Below, piece by piece: positions 51,505 through 59,801 of a stretch of 64,000 bases of DNA (positions within the stretch are counted from its first letter, which is position 1; every line of letters begins with the position of its first letter). Origin of the DNA: Paenibacillaceae bacterium. GTDB taxonomy: Bacteria; Bacillota; Bacilli; Paenibacillales; Paenibacillaceae. Where the stretch lies: the NCBI GenBank assembly GCA_900766135.1, contig CAAFUF010000036.1:1-64000 (forward strand). The letters are read 5' to 3'. The notes beneath the pieces are model-generated. The model had not been told where the DNA came from. It did no database searches and worked only from the letters and a program-made list of their open reading frames with translations. Position numbers and translations under genes: made by a program.

Positions 51505-53269
51505 ATTCGACGTCGACGAGAACCTGGAATCTCCCTTTGACATCAAGCATTTCAGGCGTGCCATGGTGTACATCAAGAAACAACAGAAGCCGATGATCGT
51601 CGCGTTCGTGCTGAGCGCCTTGTCGGCTGCGATCGCGCTGTCGGCGCCGCTCATTATTCAACACGTCGTCGACGTGACGATACCGGAGAAAGCTTTCGGC
51701 GCGCTGATCGGATGGTCCGTGTTGATGCTGCTCACGATCGTGGTCAGCGTCGAGCTGGCGACCATCCGCTCCCGGATCATGACCCGGGTCGGCCAGGATA
51801 TCATCTTCGATATCCGCACGGATTTGTTCAAGCATCTGCAAGTACTGCCGTTTAAATATTACGACGACCGACCGCAAGGGAAAATCCTGATTCGGGTCGT
51901 CAACTACGTCAACGCCGTATCGGACGTTTTGTCCAACGGGATCATCAACTTCATTTTGGAGATCGTCAACCTGATCTTTATCGCCGCATTTATGTTTGCG
52001 GTGGATGTCCGGTTGTCGCTGGTTACCTTGGCCGGTTTGCCGGTGTTCCTCGGCGTCATGCTGCTGATCAAAACCCGGCAGCGCCGGGCATGGCAGGCCG
52101 TGTCGAACAAAAGCTCCAACATGAACGCTTATTTGCAGGAGAGCATCAGCGGGATTGGCGTGACGCAAATCTTCTCCCGCGAGAAGCACAACGAAGGCAT
52201 CTTTACCCGCTTGGCAGGCAACTACCGCAAGGAGTGGATGCGGGCGCTGCGCTACAATGCCCTGATCCCGTTCACCGTCGACAATCTGGCGACGATCGTG
52301 ACGACGCTCATCTATTTGGTCGGCTTGCTTGCGATGGGGCCGGAAGGCGTAACCTTCGGGGTGATCCTCGCAATGAGCAGCTATGCGGCCCGGTTCTGGC
52401 AGCCGATCCTGAACTTGTCGCAATTGTACAACAACTTCATTAACGCCGTCGCTTACCTTGAACGGATATTCGAGACGCTGGACGAACCGGTGACGGTCAG
52501 CGATGTGCCGGGGGCAAAGGAACTGCCTCCGGTGAAGGGCAACGTCAAGTTTAACGACGTGACGTTTGCCTACGATCCGGGCCTTAACATTCTGGAACAC
52601 CTGAACTTCGACGTGAAGGCCGGGGAAAGCATCGCCCTCGTCGGTCCGACGGGCGCGGGCAAAACCACAGTCGTCAACTTGATCTCGCGCTTCTACAACT
52701 TGACCGACGGCGAGATTCTGATCGACGGTCACGATATTTCGCAGGTCACGTTGAAGTCGCTGCGCAGCCAGATGGGGATTATGCTGCAGGACAGCTTTAT
52801 TTTCTCCGGCACGATCATGGACAATATCCGCTACGGCAAGCTGGACGCTACAGAAGAGGAGATCATCGCCGCGGCCAAAACGGTCTGCGCCGACGATTTC
52901 ATCCGCGAGTTCGAGCAAGGTTACCAAACCGAGGTGAACGAACGCGGATCGAAGCTGTCCCAGGGTCAACGGCAGCTCATCTCGTTCGCCCGGACCCTGC
53001 TGGCCGATCCGCGGATCCTGATCCTGGACGAAGCGACCTCCTCGATCGACGCCAAGACGGAGCGCCTGCTCCAGCAAGGCTTGAACGAGCTGCTGAAGGG
53101 ACGCACCTCGTTCATCATTGCGCACCGGCTGTCGACGGTAAAGAATTGCGACCGTATCATGTATGTCGCAGATAAGGGGATCGCCGAATCCGGTTCGCAT
53201 GACGAGCTAATGGCCAAACGCGGCTTGTACTACCGCTTGTATACCGCTCAGAAGATGGAAGTTGTATAA
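51491..53269 (+). CDS. Heterodimeric ABC exporter half, canonical ATP site (BmrD/YheH-like)
   Basis: 592-residue half-transporter. Six helices (about 30-340), then Walker A GPTGAGKTT near 380, signature LSQGQRQL, Walker B LILDEATSSID with catalytic Glu. The signature Gly-Gly of its partner is Gln-Gly here, so the composite sites differ as in known heterodimers. The ATG lies within the end of the first gene (14-base overlap), implying coupled synthesis. It should export lipids or drugs; the substrate cannot be read. Closed by the terminator at 53281. Confidence 0.9.
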   Translation: MARNKFDVDENLESPFDIKHFRRAMVYIKKQQKPMIVAFVLSALSAAIALSAPLIIQHVVDVTIPEKAFGALIGWSVLMLLTIVVSVELATIRSRIMTRVGQDIIFDIRTDLFKHLQVLPFKYYDDRPQGKILIRVVNYVNAVSDVLSNGIINFILEIVNLIFIAAFMFAVDVRLSLVTLAGLPVFLGVMLLIKTRQRRAWQAVSNKSSNMNAYLQESISGIGVTQIFSREKHNEGIFTRLAGNYRKEWMRALRYNALIPFTVDNLATIVTTLIYLVGLLAMGPEGVTFGVILAMSSYAARFWQPILNLSQLYNNFINAVAYLERIFETLDEPVTVSDVPGAKELPPVKGNVKFNDVTFAYDPGLNILEHLNFDVKAGESIALVGPTGAGKTTVVNLISRFYNLTDGEILIDGHDISQVTLKSLRSQMGIMLQDSFIFSGTIMDNIRYGKLDATEEEIIAAAKTVCADDFIREFEQGYQTEVNERGSKLSQGQRQLISFARTLLADPRILILDEATSSIDAKTERLLQQGLNELLKGRTSFIIAHRLSTVKNCDRIMYVADKGIAESGSHDELMAKRGLYYRLYTAQKMEVV

Positions 53270-53280
53270 AGCACGCAAAT

Positions 53281-53331
53281 AAAGGCAATTCCGCCAAGCC
53301 GTTTGATCATGGCTTGCGGAATTGCCTTTTG
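53281..53331. terminator. Strong terminator between ABC exporter and CarD genes
   Basis: AAAGGCAATTCCGC..AAGCC pairs with GGCTT.GCGGAATTGCCTTT with one bulged base, T run on the plus side and A run on the other. Convergent genes share it. Confidence 0.92.
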
Positions 53332-53871
53332 TTATTTCCGAACGCTTGGCTCGTTGCTGACAGCTATCTTATGTTCGAACAAACCGATCCGGCTCTCGAT
53401 GTATTCTTCAACCGCTTCGATGGGAATGTTCAAAGCGATCGCCAACTCGCCGTGCAAATTCTCCGAGGCCGAGCTCAATAGGCGTTCATCCGATTGCCGC
53501 AGTTTTTTGCCTAAACCGTTCTGCTCCCTTTTCTTGTGTAACATCGTTTTGATCACCTTGATCCATTCCACGTAATCGCAGGTGCCGATCGCTTGCTTGC
53601 AGCTGGCTTCCCGTGCCTTATCGTTGCTGATCCAGGTCGTGTCGATACTCGGAATCCGGGAGATCAGACGCTCGGATTCCTCACGCGAAAGGATGCTGCG
53701 CATGATCACCTTAACATTGTCGACCGGCGTATAAATCGTAGTCCCTTTGAGATAAACCGGGTTGAGCAGATAATACTTGCGGTCCCCCTCTACTCCCGGC
53801 GGCGTGCAAATGTCTTTAATTTGACAGACTCCGTTGCTTCCGTAGATCACGTACTCATTTACCGCAAACAT
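53332..53871 (-). CDS. CarD-like transcriptional regulator
   Basis: 179-residue RNA-polymerase-binding regulator of the CarD/CdnL family, which stabilises open promoter complexes. The N-terminal RNAP-interaction domain (1-65) reads FAVNEYVIYGSNGVCQIKDI, with the Tudor-like VYLKGTTIYTPVDN following; a helical DNA-binding tail covers about 75-179. ATG at 53871 follows AAAGGAGG; the upstream ATG at 53934 lies inside a leader hairpin. It is shorter than 'full' CarD and lacks extra domains. Its leader contains a terminator-like structure (53919-53964), so attenuation is possible. Confidence 0.87.
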   Translation of the reverse strand: MFAVNEYVIYGSNGVCQIKDICTPPGVEGDRKYYLLNPVYLKGTTIYTPVDNVKVIMRSILSREESERLISRIPSIDTTWISNDKAREASCKQAIGTCDYVEWIKVIKTMLHKKREQNGLGKKLRQSDERLLSSASENLHGELAIALNIPIEAVEEYIESRIGLFEHKIAVSNEPSVRK

Positions 53872-53918
53872 GGCCTTCCTCCTTTGGTATTCTAGTGAGA
53901 ACCCTCCAACCTGGACCC

Positions 53919-53964
53919 AAAAAAATAAAAACACCGCCCACTCGATCTGAGTGAAACGGTGTTT
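53919..53964 (-). promoter_or_regulatory. Terminator-like leader hairpin upstream of the CarD gene
   Basis: On the minus strand AAACACCG...ACTC-agatc-GAGT...CGGTGTTT is followed by a T-rich tract (TTTTATTTTTTT). No gene lies upstream on this strand, so it is not the end of a normal operon. It sits between a TATAAT-bearing promoter region (54007-54023, CTATAAT-ttc-ATTATAG dyad) and the CarD start: candidate attenuator or small-RNA end. Confidence 0.6.
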
Positions 53965-54006
53965 GAAAACTCCGCCGTTTGGTTATTTATCACCCTAGGG
54001 ATGTAC

Positions 54007-54023
54007 CTATAATTTCATTATAG
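54007..54023. promoter_or_regulatory. CTATAAT/ATTATAG dyad with -10 for the CarD leader
   Basis: CTATAAT-TTC-ATTATAG is a perfect 7-bp dyad with a 3-base centre. On the minus strand it contains TATAAT, the best -10 for the CarD leader. The 327-bp gap 53872-54198 holds this element, the leader hairpin and the plus-strand FNR-type promoter. Confidence 0.5.
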
Positions 54024-54093
54024 ACTAAAAAACAAGGTTCATGTCATTTGTTTAGGAAATACTTCTGCGGATCCCTACTGGAAAATGTTTGGT

Positions 54094-54136
54094 TGTGAAT
54101 CAATTCACTTACTTTGTCCGAAACGTATGTTATCCT
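54094..54136 (+). promoter_or_regulatory. CRP/FNR-type box and -10 element of the lipoprotein flavoprotein gene
   Basis: TGTGA-N6-TCACT (TGTGAATCAATTCACT, 54094-54109; inner dyad GTGAAT-CA-ATTCAC is perfect) with -10-like TATCCT at 54131-54136, placing the box near -41.5. This geometry, box start to -10 in 37 bp, is identical to that at 9495. Confidence 0.72.
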
Positions 54137-54198
54137 CGCTAAAGGGCAACGAGAGAAAATCGTTTCCCTATATAGACATATAAAGTGGAGGGTTTATC

Positions 54199-55746
54199 AT
54201 GCACAAGAAAGTAACAGCAACACTCATTCTCGTACTATCGCTGATGCTCGTCATCGCGGGATGCGGCAACGGGAATGAAGCCAAGAACCAAGCCCAGGAG
54301 CAGAACCAGACCCAAGCGGGCGGGCAGACGGACGCGTCCAAAGAAAACGAAGCCGTAGCCGGCGCATCCGAAAAAAGCTATACTCCTTACGATCAGATGA
54401 AGGACAGCTACGATATTATTATCATCGGCGCAGGCGGTGCCGGCATGACCGCGGCACTCGAAGCCAAGGCTAGCGGCATGAATCCGGTTATTTTCGAAAA
54501 GATGCCGGTTGCCGGCGGCAACACGACGAAGTCGTCTTCAGGTATGAACGCTTCCGAGACGAAATTTCAAAAGGAACAAGGCATAGAGGACAGCAACGAC
54601 AAGTTTTATGAAGAGACGTTAAAAGGCGGCCACGGGACGAATGATACCGACCTGCTCCGTTTCTTCGTTGACCATTCCGCTGGTGCGATCGATTGGCTCG
54701 ATTCCATCGGAATTCGGTTGAATAACCTCACGATAACGGGCGGAATGAGCGAAAAACGCACGCACCGTCCTGAAGACGGCTCCGCCGTAGGACAATACCT
54801 GGTCGACGGTTTGGTCAGAAACGTCCAGGAACAAGGCATTCCGTTGTTCGTTAACGCCAATGTCAAGGAGATTACCGAAAAAGATGGGCAGGTCAACGGC
54901 GTGAAAGTGGTCATTAACGAAACCGAAGAAAAGACGATTACGGGCAAAGCGGTCATCGTGGCGACGGGCGGTTTCGGGGCCAATCAGGAAATGATCACCC
55001 AGTTTAGACCCGATTTGAAAGGGTACGTCACGACCAACCAAATCGGCAGCACCGGCGACGGAATTACGATGATTGAGAAATTAGGCGGCGTTACGGTCGA
55101 TATGGATCAAATCCAGGTTCACCCGACCGTGCAACAGGAGAAATCTTACCTGATCGGCGAAGCCGTGCGCGGCGAAGGAGCGATCCTCGTATCCAGCCAA
55201 GGCAAGCGGTTCTATAATGAAATGGATACGCGCGATAAAGTAACCGCGGCGATTAATGCGCTGCCCGAGAAGTCGGCTTATCTTGTCTTTGATTCCGGCG
55301 TGAAATCCCGCGCCAAAGCGATCCAGCAATACGAGAAGATGGGTTTCGTGCTTCAAGGCGACACGATTGAAGCCTTGGCCGACGCCATGGGCGTACCGGC
55401 GGATGCCTTGGCGAAAACCTTGGAATCCTGGAACGGAGCCGTTCAGAATAAGAAAGACGCCGAATTCGGCAGAACCACCGGGATGGATCACGATTTGTCC
55501 GGCGCGCCGTACTACGCCATCAAGATTGCTCCCGGTATCCACTACACCATGGGCGGCGTGAAAATCAACACCAACACAGAAGTGGTGAACCAGCAAGGCA
55601 ACCCTATCCCAGGCCTGTTTGCCGCTGGCGAAGTGACCGGCGGGTTACACGGGGATAACCGGATCGGCGGCAACTCCGTAGCCGATATCATCATTTTCGG
55701 ACGCCAGGCCGGCGTCAAGGCGGCCGAATTCGTCAAGGCGCAGTAA
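54199..55746 (+). CDS. Lipoprotein fumarate-reductase-like flavoprotein
   Basis: 515-residue FAD enzyme of the flavocytochrome c/fumarate reductase family, anchored outside by a lipobox (VIAGC near residue 22) with a Gln/Asn-rich tether. FAD domain starts at YDIIIIGAGGAGMTAALEA near 72. Active-site marks of soluble fumarate or urocanate reductases are present: QVHPT, a catalytic-Arg GEAVRGEGA segment, and GGLHGDNRIGGNS near the end. No heme or FMN_bind domain is included, so electrons must come from another carrier. ATG follows GTGGAGGG. FNR-type promoter and terminator define a single-gene unit; anaerobic reduction of fumarate or a similar enoate is the best inference. Confidence 0.88.
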   Translation: MHKKVTATLILVLSLMLVIAGCGNGNEAKNQAQEQNQTQAGGQTDASKENEAVAGASEKSYTPYDQMKDSYDIIIIGAGGAGMTAALEAKASGMNPVIFEKMPVAGGNTTKSSSGMNASETKFQKEQGIEDSNDKFYEETLKGGHGTNDTDLLRFFVDHSAGAIDWLDSIGIRLNNLTITGGMSEKRTHRPEDGSAVGQYLVDGLVRNVQEQGIPLFVNANVKEITEKDGQVNGVKVVINETEEKTITGKAVIVATGGFGANQEMITQFRPDLKGYVTTNQIGSTGDGITMIEKLGGVTVDMDQIQVHPTVQQEKSYLIGEAVRGEGAILVSSQGKRFYNEMDTRDKVTAAINALPEKSAYLVFDSGVKSRAKAIQQYEKMGFVLQGDTIEALADAMGVPADALAKTLESWNGAVQNKKDAEFGRTTGMDHDLSGAPYYAIKIAPGIHYTMGGVKINTNTEVVNQQGNPIPGLFAAGEVTGGLHGDNRIGGNSVADIIIFGRQAGVKAAEFVKAQ

Positions 55747-55768
55747 ACTTCAGCAACAACTAACGACA

Positions 55769-55820
55769 CCCGCCAATGCTTGGGCTCCAAGGAGTTCGAG
55801 CATTGGCGGGTTTTTATTTT
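55769..55820 (+). terminator. Terminator of the lipoprotein flavoprotein gene
   Basis: CCCGCCAATGC and GCATTGGCGGG make a perfect 11-bp stem, followed by TTTTTATTTT. Confidence 0.92.
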
Positions 55821-55892
55821 GCCCCCTATGAACGGGTGACCTTTGGGAAATACTGAAGACCATCCACGAAAGAAACCCAAGGAGGTGTGCTG

Positions 55893-56090
55893 ATGAACGA
55901 TAACGAGAATAACGCAGAGCAGCTGCTGGAACGGGCAAAGGCCGCGGATTCGACCGATGAAGGACGAAAAGGCGCCTTCATGACGAAGGACGCCTGGAAC
56001 CAGGACGGCAACCCTGCCGCAGCGGTGGATGAATTTGGCCCGGAGATGAAGCCGGAGGCCCCGCCGACGTTGAATGGAAGACCGTTGTAG
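55893..56090 (+). CDS. Hypothetical small acidic protein
   Basis: 65-residue protein with a strong ribosome site (AAGGAGG, seven bases before the ATG at 55893) and its own terminator, so it is probably real. It is rich in Asn, Asp, Glu, Pro and Ala (MNDNENNAEQLLERAKAA) and looks disordered; no membrane segment, Cys or known motif. I do not recognise a family. It shares the strand with the flavoprotein but is separated by a terminator. Confidence 0.6.
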   Translation: MNDNENNAEQLLERAKAADSTDEGRKGAFMTKDAWNQDGNPAAAVDEFGPEMKPEAPPTLNGRPL

Positions 56091-56111
56091 TGCATGTTAG
56101 AGGAAAACGTC

Positions 56112-56153
56112 AAAAACCCGAACGATCGATAAGCTTCCGTCGTTCGGGTTTTT
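56112..56153 (+). terminator. Terminator of the small acidic ORF
   Basis: AAAAACCCGAACGA pairs with TCGTTCGGGTTTTT. Confidence 0.9.
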
Positions 56154-56213
56154 GAATTTCGCGAACCGTTTATAAAATCGGCGAGTTTGACGAAGCCATA
56201 GCACCAGGCGAAA

Positions 56214-56403
56214 TTCTAACGCTTGTCAGCGACGCTATCCGCGCCAAAAAGGGAATGTGCAAGATGTAACGCTTAGGTGAGAGCTTATTTCCTGACTTCT
56301 CCTCAGAAAAGGGACGATTTCGCCTTCATAAGCGCGCTGATCAGCGTTAGAAATGAAACTCTCCTTTTTTCGTCCCAATAAGCATCCTGGCAAGCGTTAG
56401 CGC
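56214..56403. repeat. TAACGCT inverted-repeat block
   Basis: TTCTAACGCTTGTCAGCG (56214) has a near-mirror in gCTGATCAGCGTTAGAAAt (about 56336-56353), and gtaacgctta (about 56268) mirrors caagcgttag (56392). Four AGCGTTA/TAACGCT cores occur in 190 bp, flanking a T/C-rich stretch. The 329-bp gap 56091-56419 contains this and one terminator, no gene. Confidence 0.6.
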
Positions 56404-56419
56404 AAACCCGCGCGGAAAA

Positions 56420-57328
56420 TTACTCTTCCCCATTCGCGGTACAAGCGCTTCTATTACCAAAAGGCCGGCGGAATTCACCCGCCGCCCGCAAGTCCTCGCC
56501 GATATCATCGGCTCCGCCGCTCCCGCGCAGAAGCAGTTCGTATAGTTCTGACAGCCTGCTCACCGTCATCGTCGGGACCACGGCGAGGCCCCCATAACCC
56601 TCAAACTGCGGCAGGAAAGCATCGCGCACCCATACCGTTTTCATCCCGGCCTGCTGTGCGCCGGCGATATCGGTGGCCAGATTGTCGCCGACCATCACGC
56701 ACTCGGCGGGAGTGACGCCGTAATGGCGCATCGCCAGTTCGTACAGCCAGGCATGCGGCTTGCCAACGCACAAGGCCGCACGGCCCGTAATCGATTCCAC
56801 AGCGGCGAGCAGCGAGCCGGTTTCGGGAACGAGTCGTCCGCCCTCACCCGGATGCGAGTAGTCCGGATTCGTACTGACAACGCGAGCCCCCCGGACTATC
56901 TCATTGACAATCTGCTCCAGCCTGCGGTAATCGAACTCCGTATCCCGGCCGACGACAACGATCTCGGCGGGATCAGGTCCCCCCCAATCCAACACATGAT
57001 GGCCAGCGTCCGCTAGCGCCTCGTTTAAGCTCGCGCTCCCCGCCGCCTTCACCGTCACCGGACCAAAAGCATCTTTCAAAAAAGCGGCTACGGCCTCCGT
57101 GGCGCTGAAGACCATCTCGTCTTCAAGACGAAGTCCCATCTGCGTCAACTTGTCCCGGATTTCCGCGGCGTTCTCCCGCGAGTTGTTCGTAATAAAGCCG
57201 ATCCGATAACCTAAGCTTCGAAGCAGGTCCATCAGGTCGTTCGCCCGATCGGCCAGCTTCCCGCCGAAATAGATGCACCCGTCGAGGTCAAAAAACAAGG
57301 CGCGGATCCCTTTCATCCATCGATTCAT
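56420..57328 (-). CDS. HAD-IIA family phosphatase (NagD/glycerol-phosphate phosphatase type)
   Basis: 302-residue cytoplasmic phosphohydrolase. HAD motif I is FFDLDGCIY near 12-20 (both catalytic Asp), motif II FITNNSREN near 45, and motif III/IV GDNLATDIAGA near 215-225 with VGKPHAWL. The C2-type cap characteristic of subclass IIA lies between. A C-terminal extension of about 45 residues is atypical. ATG at 57328; 67 bp after the phosphoesterase gene. Position at the end of a glycerol-phosphate cluster makes it a candidate glycerol-3-phosphate or sugar-phosphate phosphatase. Confidence 0.87.
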   Translation of the reverse strand: MNRWMKGIRALFFDLDGCIYFGGKLADRANDLMDLLRSLGYRIGFITNNSRENAAEIRDKLTQMGLRLEDEMVFSATEAVAAFLKDAFGPVTVKAAGSASLNEALADAGHHVLDWGGPDPAEIVVVGRDTEFDYRRLEQIVNEIVRGARVVSTNPDYSHPGEGGRLVPETGSLLAAVESITGRAALCVGKPHAWLYELAMRHYGVTPAECVMVGDNLATDIAGAQQAGMKTVWVRDAFLPQFEGYGGLAVVPTMTVSRLSELYELLLRGSGGADDIGEDLRAAGEFRRPFGNRSACTANGEE

Positions 57329-57394
57329 GCCAAAACTCCGATCTTTCGTGTCTCGCTCATCTCCAACTTGCTCTATACGTATCCGGTATCCGGC

Positions 57395-58378
57395 CTATCC
57401 GTTCTCCGCCGCCGTTTTCACATAAGCGTCCAGCGTATCCGTGCCACCTTCGCCCTCCAGCAGAATGACCTCAAATTGCGGAACGCCGCCGCGCATTTTG
57501 ACGGACAAAATGTGATGGATGTCGCCTTTTCCCTCGAAGCAATGCAGCCCGCCGGTTTTGCCCATCTGAATATACCTGCGCCCGTATTTCTCGGTAACTT
57601 CCAGATAATGCACATGCCCCGACACGACGGTGTAGGGCCGCTCGGCCAACAGACGCTCCAGCCGTTCGAAGATCGGGTCCGGCTTTTTCCAGGCCGGCTG
57701 ATGCAAACAGACGAAAGTCCAATCGACATCCGCATTGTCCGCCAACACCCGTTCGAAAAAGTCGATTTGCTCGCCGCTTAAATGAGGGTGAATGAGCGTA
57801 TCCTCGGTCATAGTCCAAGCTTCCTCCGGCACGCTGCCGCCCGCCAAATCCCGCATCAGGTCGGTGAATAGCGCCTCGGGATTGCCGATGAGCGCCCGAT
57901 TGGCCTGCTGCATCAGCGACAGCATCGACTCGGGCAACGGCAGCGGTGCCGTCTCCGTATTCGCGATGAGGAACAGCGTCCGGTCGTAACGGAAAGCATA
58001 GTAGTCAACCCCTTTGCGTTCGCGCCATACCCGGATCATCGTTTCCGTGCCGTAATCATGGTTCCCGACCGTCTGGAATACCGGAATGCCGAGTCCCGCA
58101 AGCATGGGGTCGATCCGATCCCATTCTTCATGCGCTTCTTCCTCATTCGTCCAGTACCCTTCCACCAAATCGCCGATCGAGACGATAAAGTCGGGATTCA
58201 GTTTTTTCGCCGCTTCCAGCCCTTTCTCGAACATCCCGCTCACCGCTCCGCCGGTGCGGTCGCTGATGAAAGCGAAGTCGTAATCGCCGCCGCGCGGAAC
58301 CGGCAGTTCCCCGAACCATGGTCCTTTCCCCGTATCGAATTTCGTATTGTCGATATACATTTGACGAATCATTGTCAT
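57395..58378 (-). CDS. Cytoplasmic metallophosphoesterase (phosphodiesterase candidate)
   Basis: 327-residue calcineurin-like phosphoesterase. Metal motifs: FISDRTGG near 38, SIGDLVEG near 68, VGNHDYG near 105, VCLHQP near 225 and SGHVHYLE near 252. The first motif's usual His is Thr (DRT). No signal peptide. It lies 28 bp after the solute-binding protein gene, in line with cleavage of imported glycerophosphodiesters inside the cell. AGGAGG precedes the ATG by ten bases. Exact substrate unproven. Confidence 0.85.
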   Translation of the reverse strand: MTMIRQMYIDNTKFDTGKGPWFGELPVPRGGDYDFAFISDRTGGAVSGMFEKGLEAAKKLNPDFIVSIGDLVEGYWTNEEEAHEEWDRIDPMLAGLGIPVFQTVGNHDYGTETMIRVWRERKGVDYYAFRYDRTLFLIANTETAPLPLPESMLSLMQQANRALIGNPEALFTDLMRDLAGGSVPEEAWTMTEDTLIHPHLSGEQIDFFERVLADNADVDWTFVCLHQPAWKKPDPIFERLERLLAERPYTVVSGHVHYLEVTEKYGRRYIQMGKTGGLHCFEGKGDIHHILSVKMRGGVPQFEVILLEGEGGTDTLDAYVKTAAENG

Positions 58379-58405
58379 GTCCCATTGACCTCCTAATGAC
58401 CGTAG

Positions 58406-59713
58406 TTATGATTGAATCAGTGAGTTCGCTTGCTTGGCCGCTTCCTTCATTGCCTCCTCAGGCGTCTTCTGACCTTGCAATGCGGCCTGAACCTGGTCCG
58501 TAATGATCTTCTGAACGCGGGTACCGCCTGTTCCCGGGAAGTTGAACCAAGGCACCATCTCGTCGATCTGCTCATATGTCGCTTTGTAGACCGGATTCTC
58601 CTCCAAAAATTTCTGCATGTCAGGGTCGTCCAACGCCGTTTGCCGCGACACCATATACCCGGTGGATTTGGAGATTTGGACCGAACGCTTCGGATCGATC
58701 AGGAATTTGAGGAAATCCCATGCCGCCTCCTGCTTCGCCGGATCCTGGGAGAAGATCATCAAATTCGCCCCGCCGGCAGGCACGACGCGCTTGCCGCCGT
58801 ACGTCGGGAACGGCGCCGTCCGCAGGTCGAACTGCGCCACCGGCTTGATCGTGCCGAGCATGGCCGTCGTGTTGACGAGCATGGACACGTCGCCCTTCGC
58901 CATCGCTTCGCCCGTCTGCAACAACTGGAGCAGCGGCATCGACTTGTCCTTGGTGACCATGTCGACGATCATTTGGACGGCCTTCACGCTCGCTTCGGAA
59001 TCGAGGCCGACCGTCTTGCCGTCGGCGGACATCATGCTGCCGCCGTACGTTTCCATGAGCGCTTGATACAACCAGCCGAAATCGATTGGCACGCTCGCCC
59101 CTGAATGGCCGCCCTGGGTCAGTTGTTTTGCGACATCCGGGAACTCCTCCCACGTCTGCGGCGGCTTGTCCGGATTCAGCCCGACCGCCCGGAAATGATC
59201 GGCGTTATAGTACAGAATCGGCGTGCTGATGCCGTACGGCAGCCCGATGAGTTGGCCTTGCTCGTTTTTGCCCAGATTCAGCATGGTAGGGAAAAAGTCC
59301 GACATCTCGTATCCATCCCGTTCGATGAACGGCTCGAGCGGCACGGCGTGCATGACATCGCTCGCAAACCGGGTGTACAGCAGGCCGTTGGACACGACGT
59401 CCGGCAGCTTTTTGGCCGCCGCCTGCACTTGCAGCTTCTCCACGATCCCCTCGTAGCTGTTTTGAACGAACACCGATTTTACCTTGACTTGGCTCTGTGA
59501 GCTGTTGTACTCCTCCACCAGGGAATCGATCAGCTCGCCGCCCCAAATGTTCCAAAATTCGATTTCTACCGGTTCGGATGCTTGCGGCGAGGCCGCATTC
59601 GCGGACCCGGAAGACGATGCCGGCGGCGTCGCGCCATTTGAACCTTTGGCTCCGCAAGCCGCCAGCGCGACGGCCAGCAAAAGCAGCAGCAACCCCATCA
59701 TTGTTTTTCTCAC
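58406..59713 (-). CDS. ABC sugar/glycerol-phosphate substrate-binding lipoprotein (UgpB-like)
   Basis: 435-residue family 1 solute-binding lipoprotein. Lipobox LAAC (MRKTMMGLLLLLLAVALAAC) then a Gly/Ser-rich tether; the fold marks EFWNIWGGE near 55 and GLPYGISTPILYYNAD near 165. Start GTG at 59713 follows AGGAGAGG. UgpB-type proteins bind glycerol-3-phosphate and glycerophosphodiesters; the nearby glpP gene and the phosphatases favour that ligand over plain sugars, but the sequence itself does not settle it. Confidence 0.86.
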   Translation of the reverse strand: MRKTMMGLLLLLLAVALAACGAKGSNGATPPASSSGSANAASPQASEPVEIEFWNIWGGELIDSLVEEYNSSQSQVKVKSVFVQNSYEGIVEKLQVQAAAKKLPDVVSNGLLYTRFASDVMHAVPLEPFIERDGYEMSDFFPTMLNLGKNEQGQLIGLPYGISTPILYYNADHFRAVGLNPDKPPQTWEEFPDVAKQLTQGGHSGASVPIDFGWLYQALMETYGGSMMSADGKTVGLDSEASVKAVQMIVDMVTKDKSMPLLQLLQTGEAMAKGDVSMLVNTTAMLGTIKPVAQFDLRTAPFPTYGGKRVVPAGGANLMIFSQDPAKQEAAWDFLKFLIDPKRSVQISKSTGYMVSRQTALDDPDMQKFLEENPVYKATYEQIDEMVPWFNFPGTGGTRVQKIITDQVQAALQGQKTPEEAMKEAAKQANSLIQS

Positions 59714-59801
59714 GTGAATCCTCTCCTTTTTAGCGGTTTTACCCGACTTTTTGAACTCCTGTTTTAGGGTTGATTATTTAATGAACCGGAGCGGAGCCAA
59801 G

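Noticed and set aside
51449..53200. 583-codon open frame on the minus strand opposite the second ABC half
   Set aside because: Antisense of a clear ABC gene with no domain, no ribosome site and low-complexity Asp/Arg/Gln content; it is the GC-rich shadow of the real frame.
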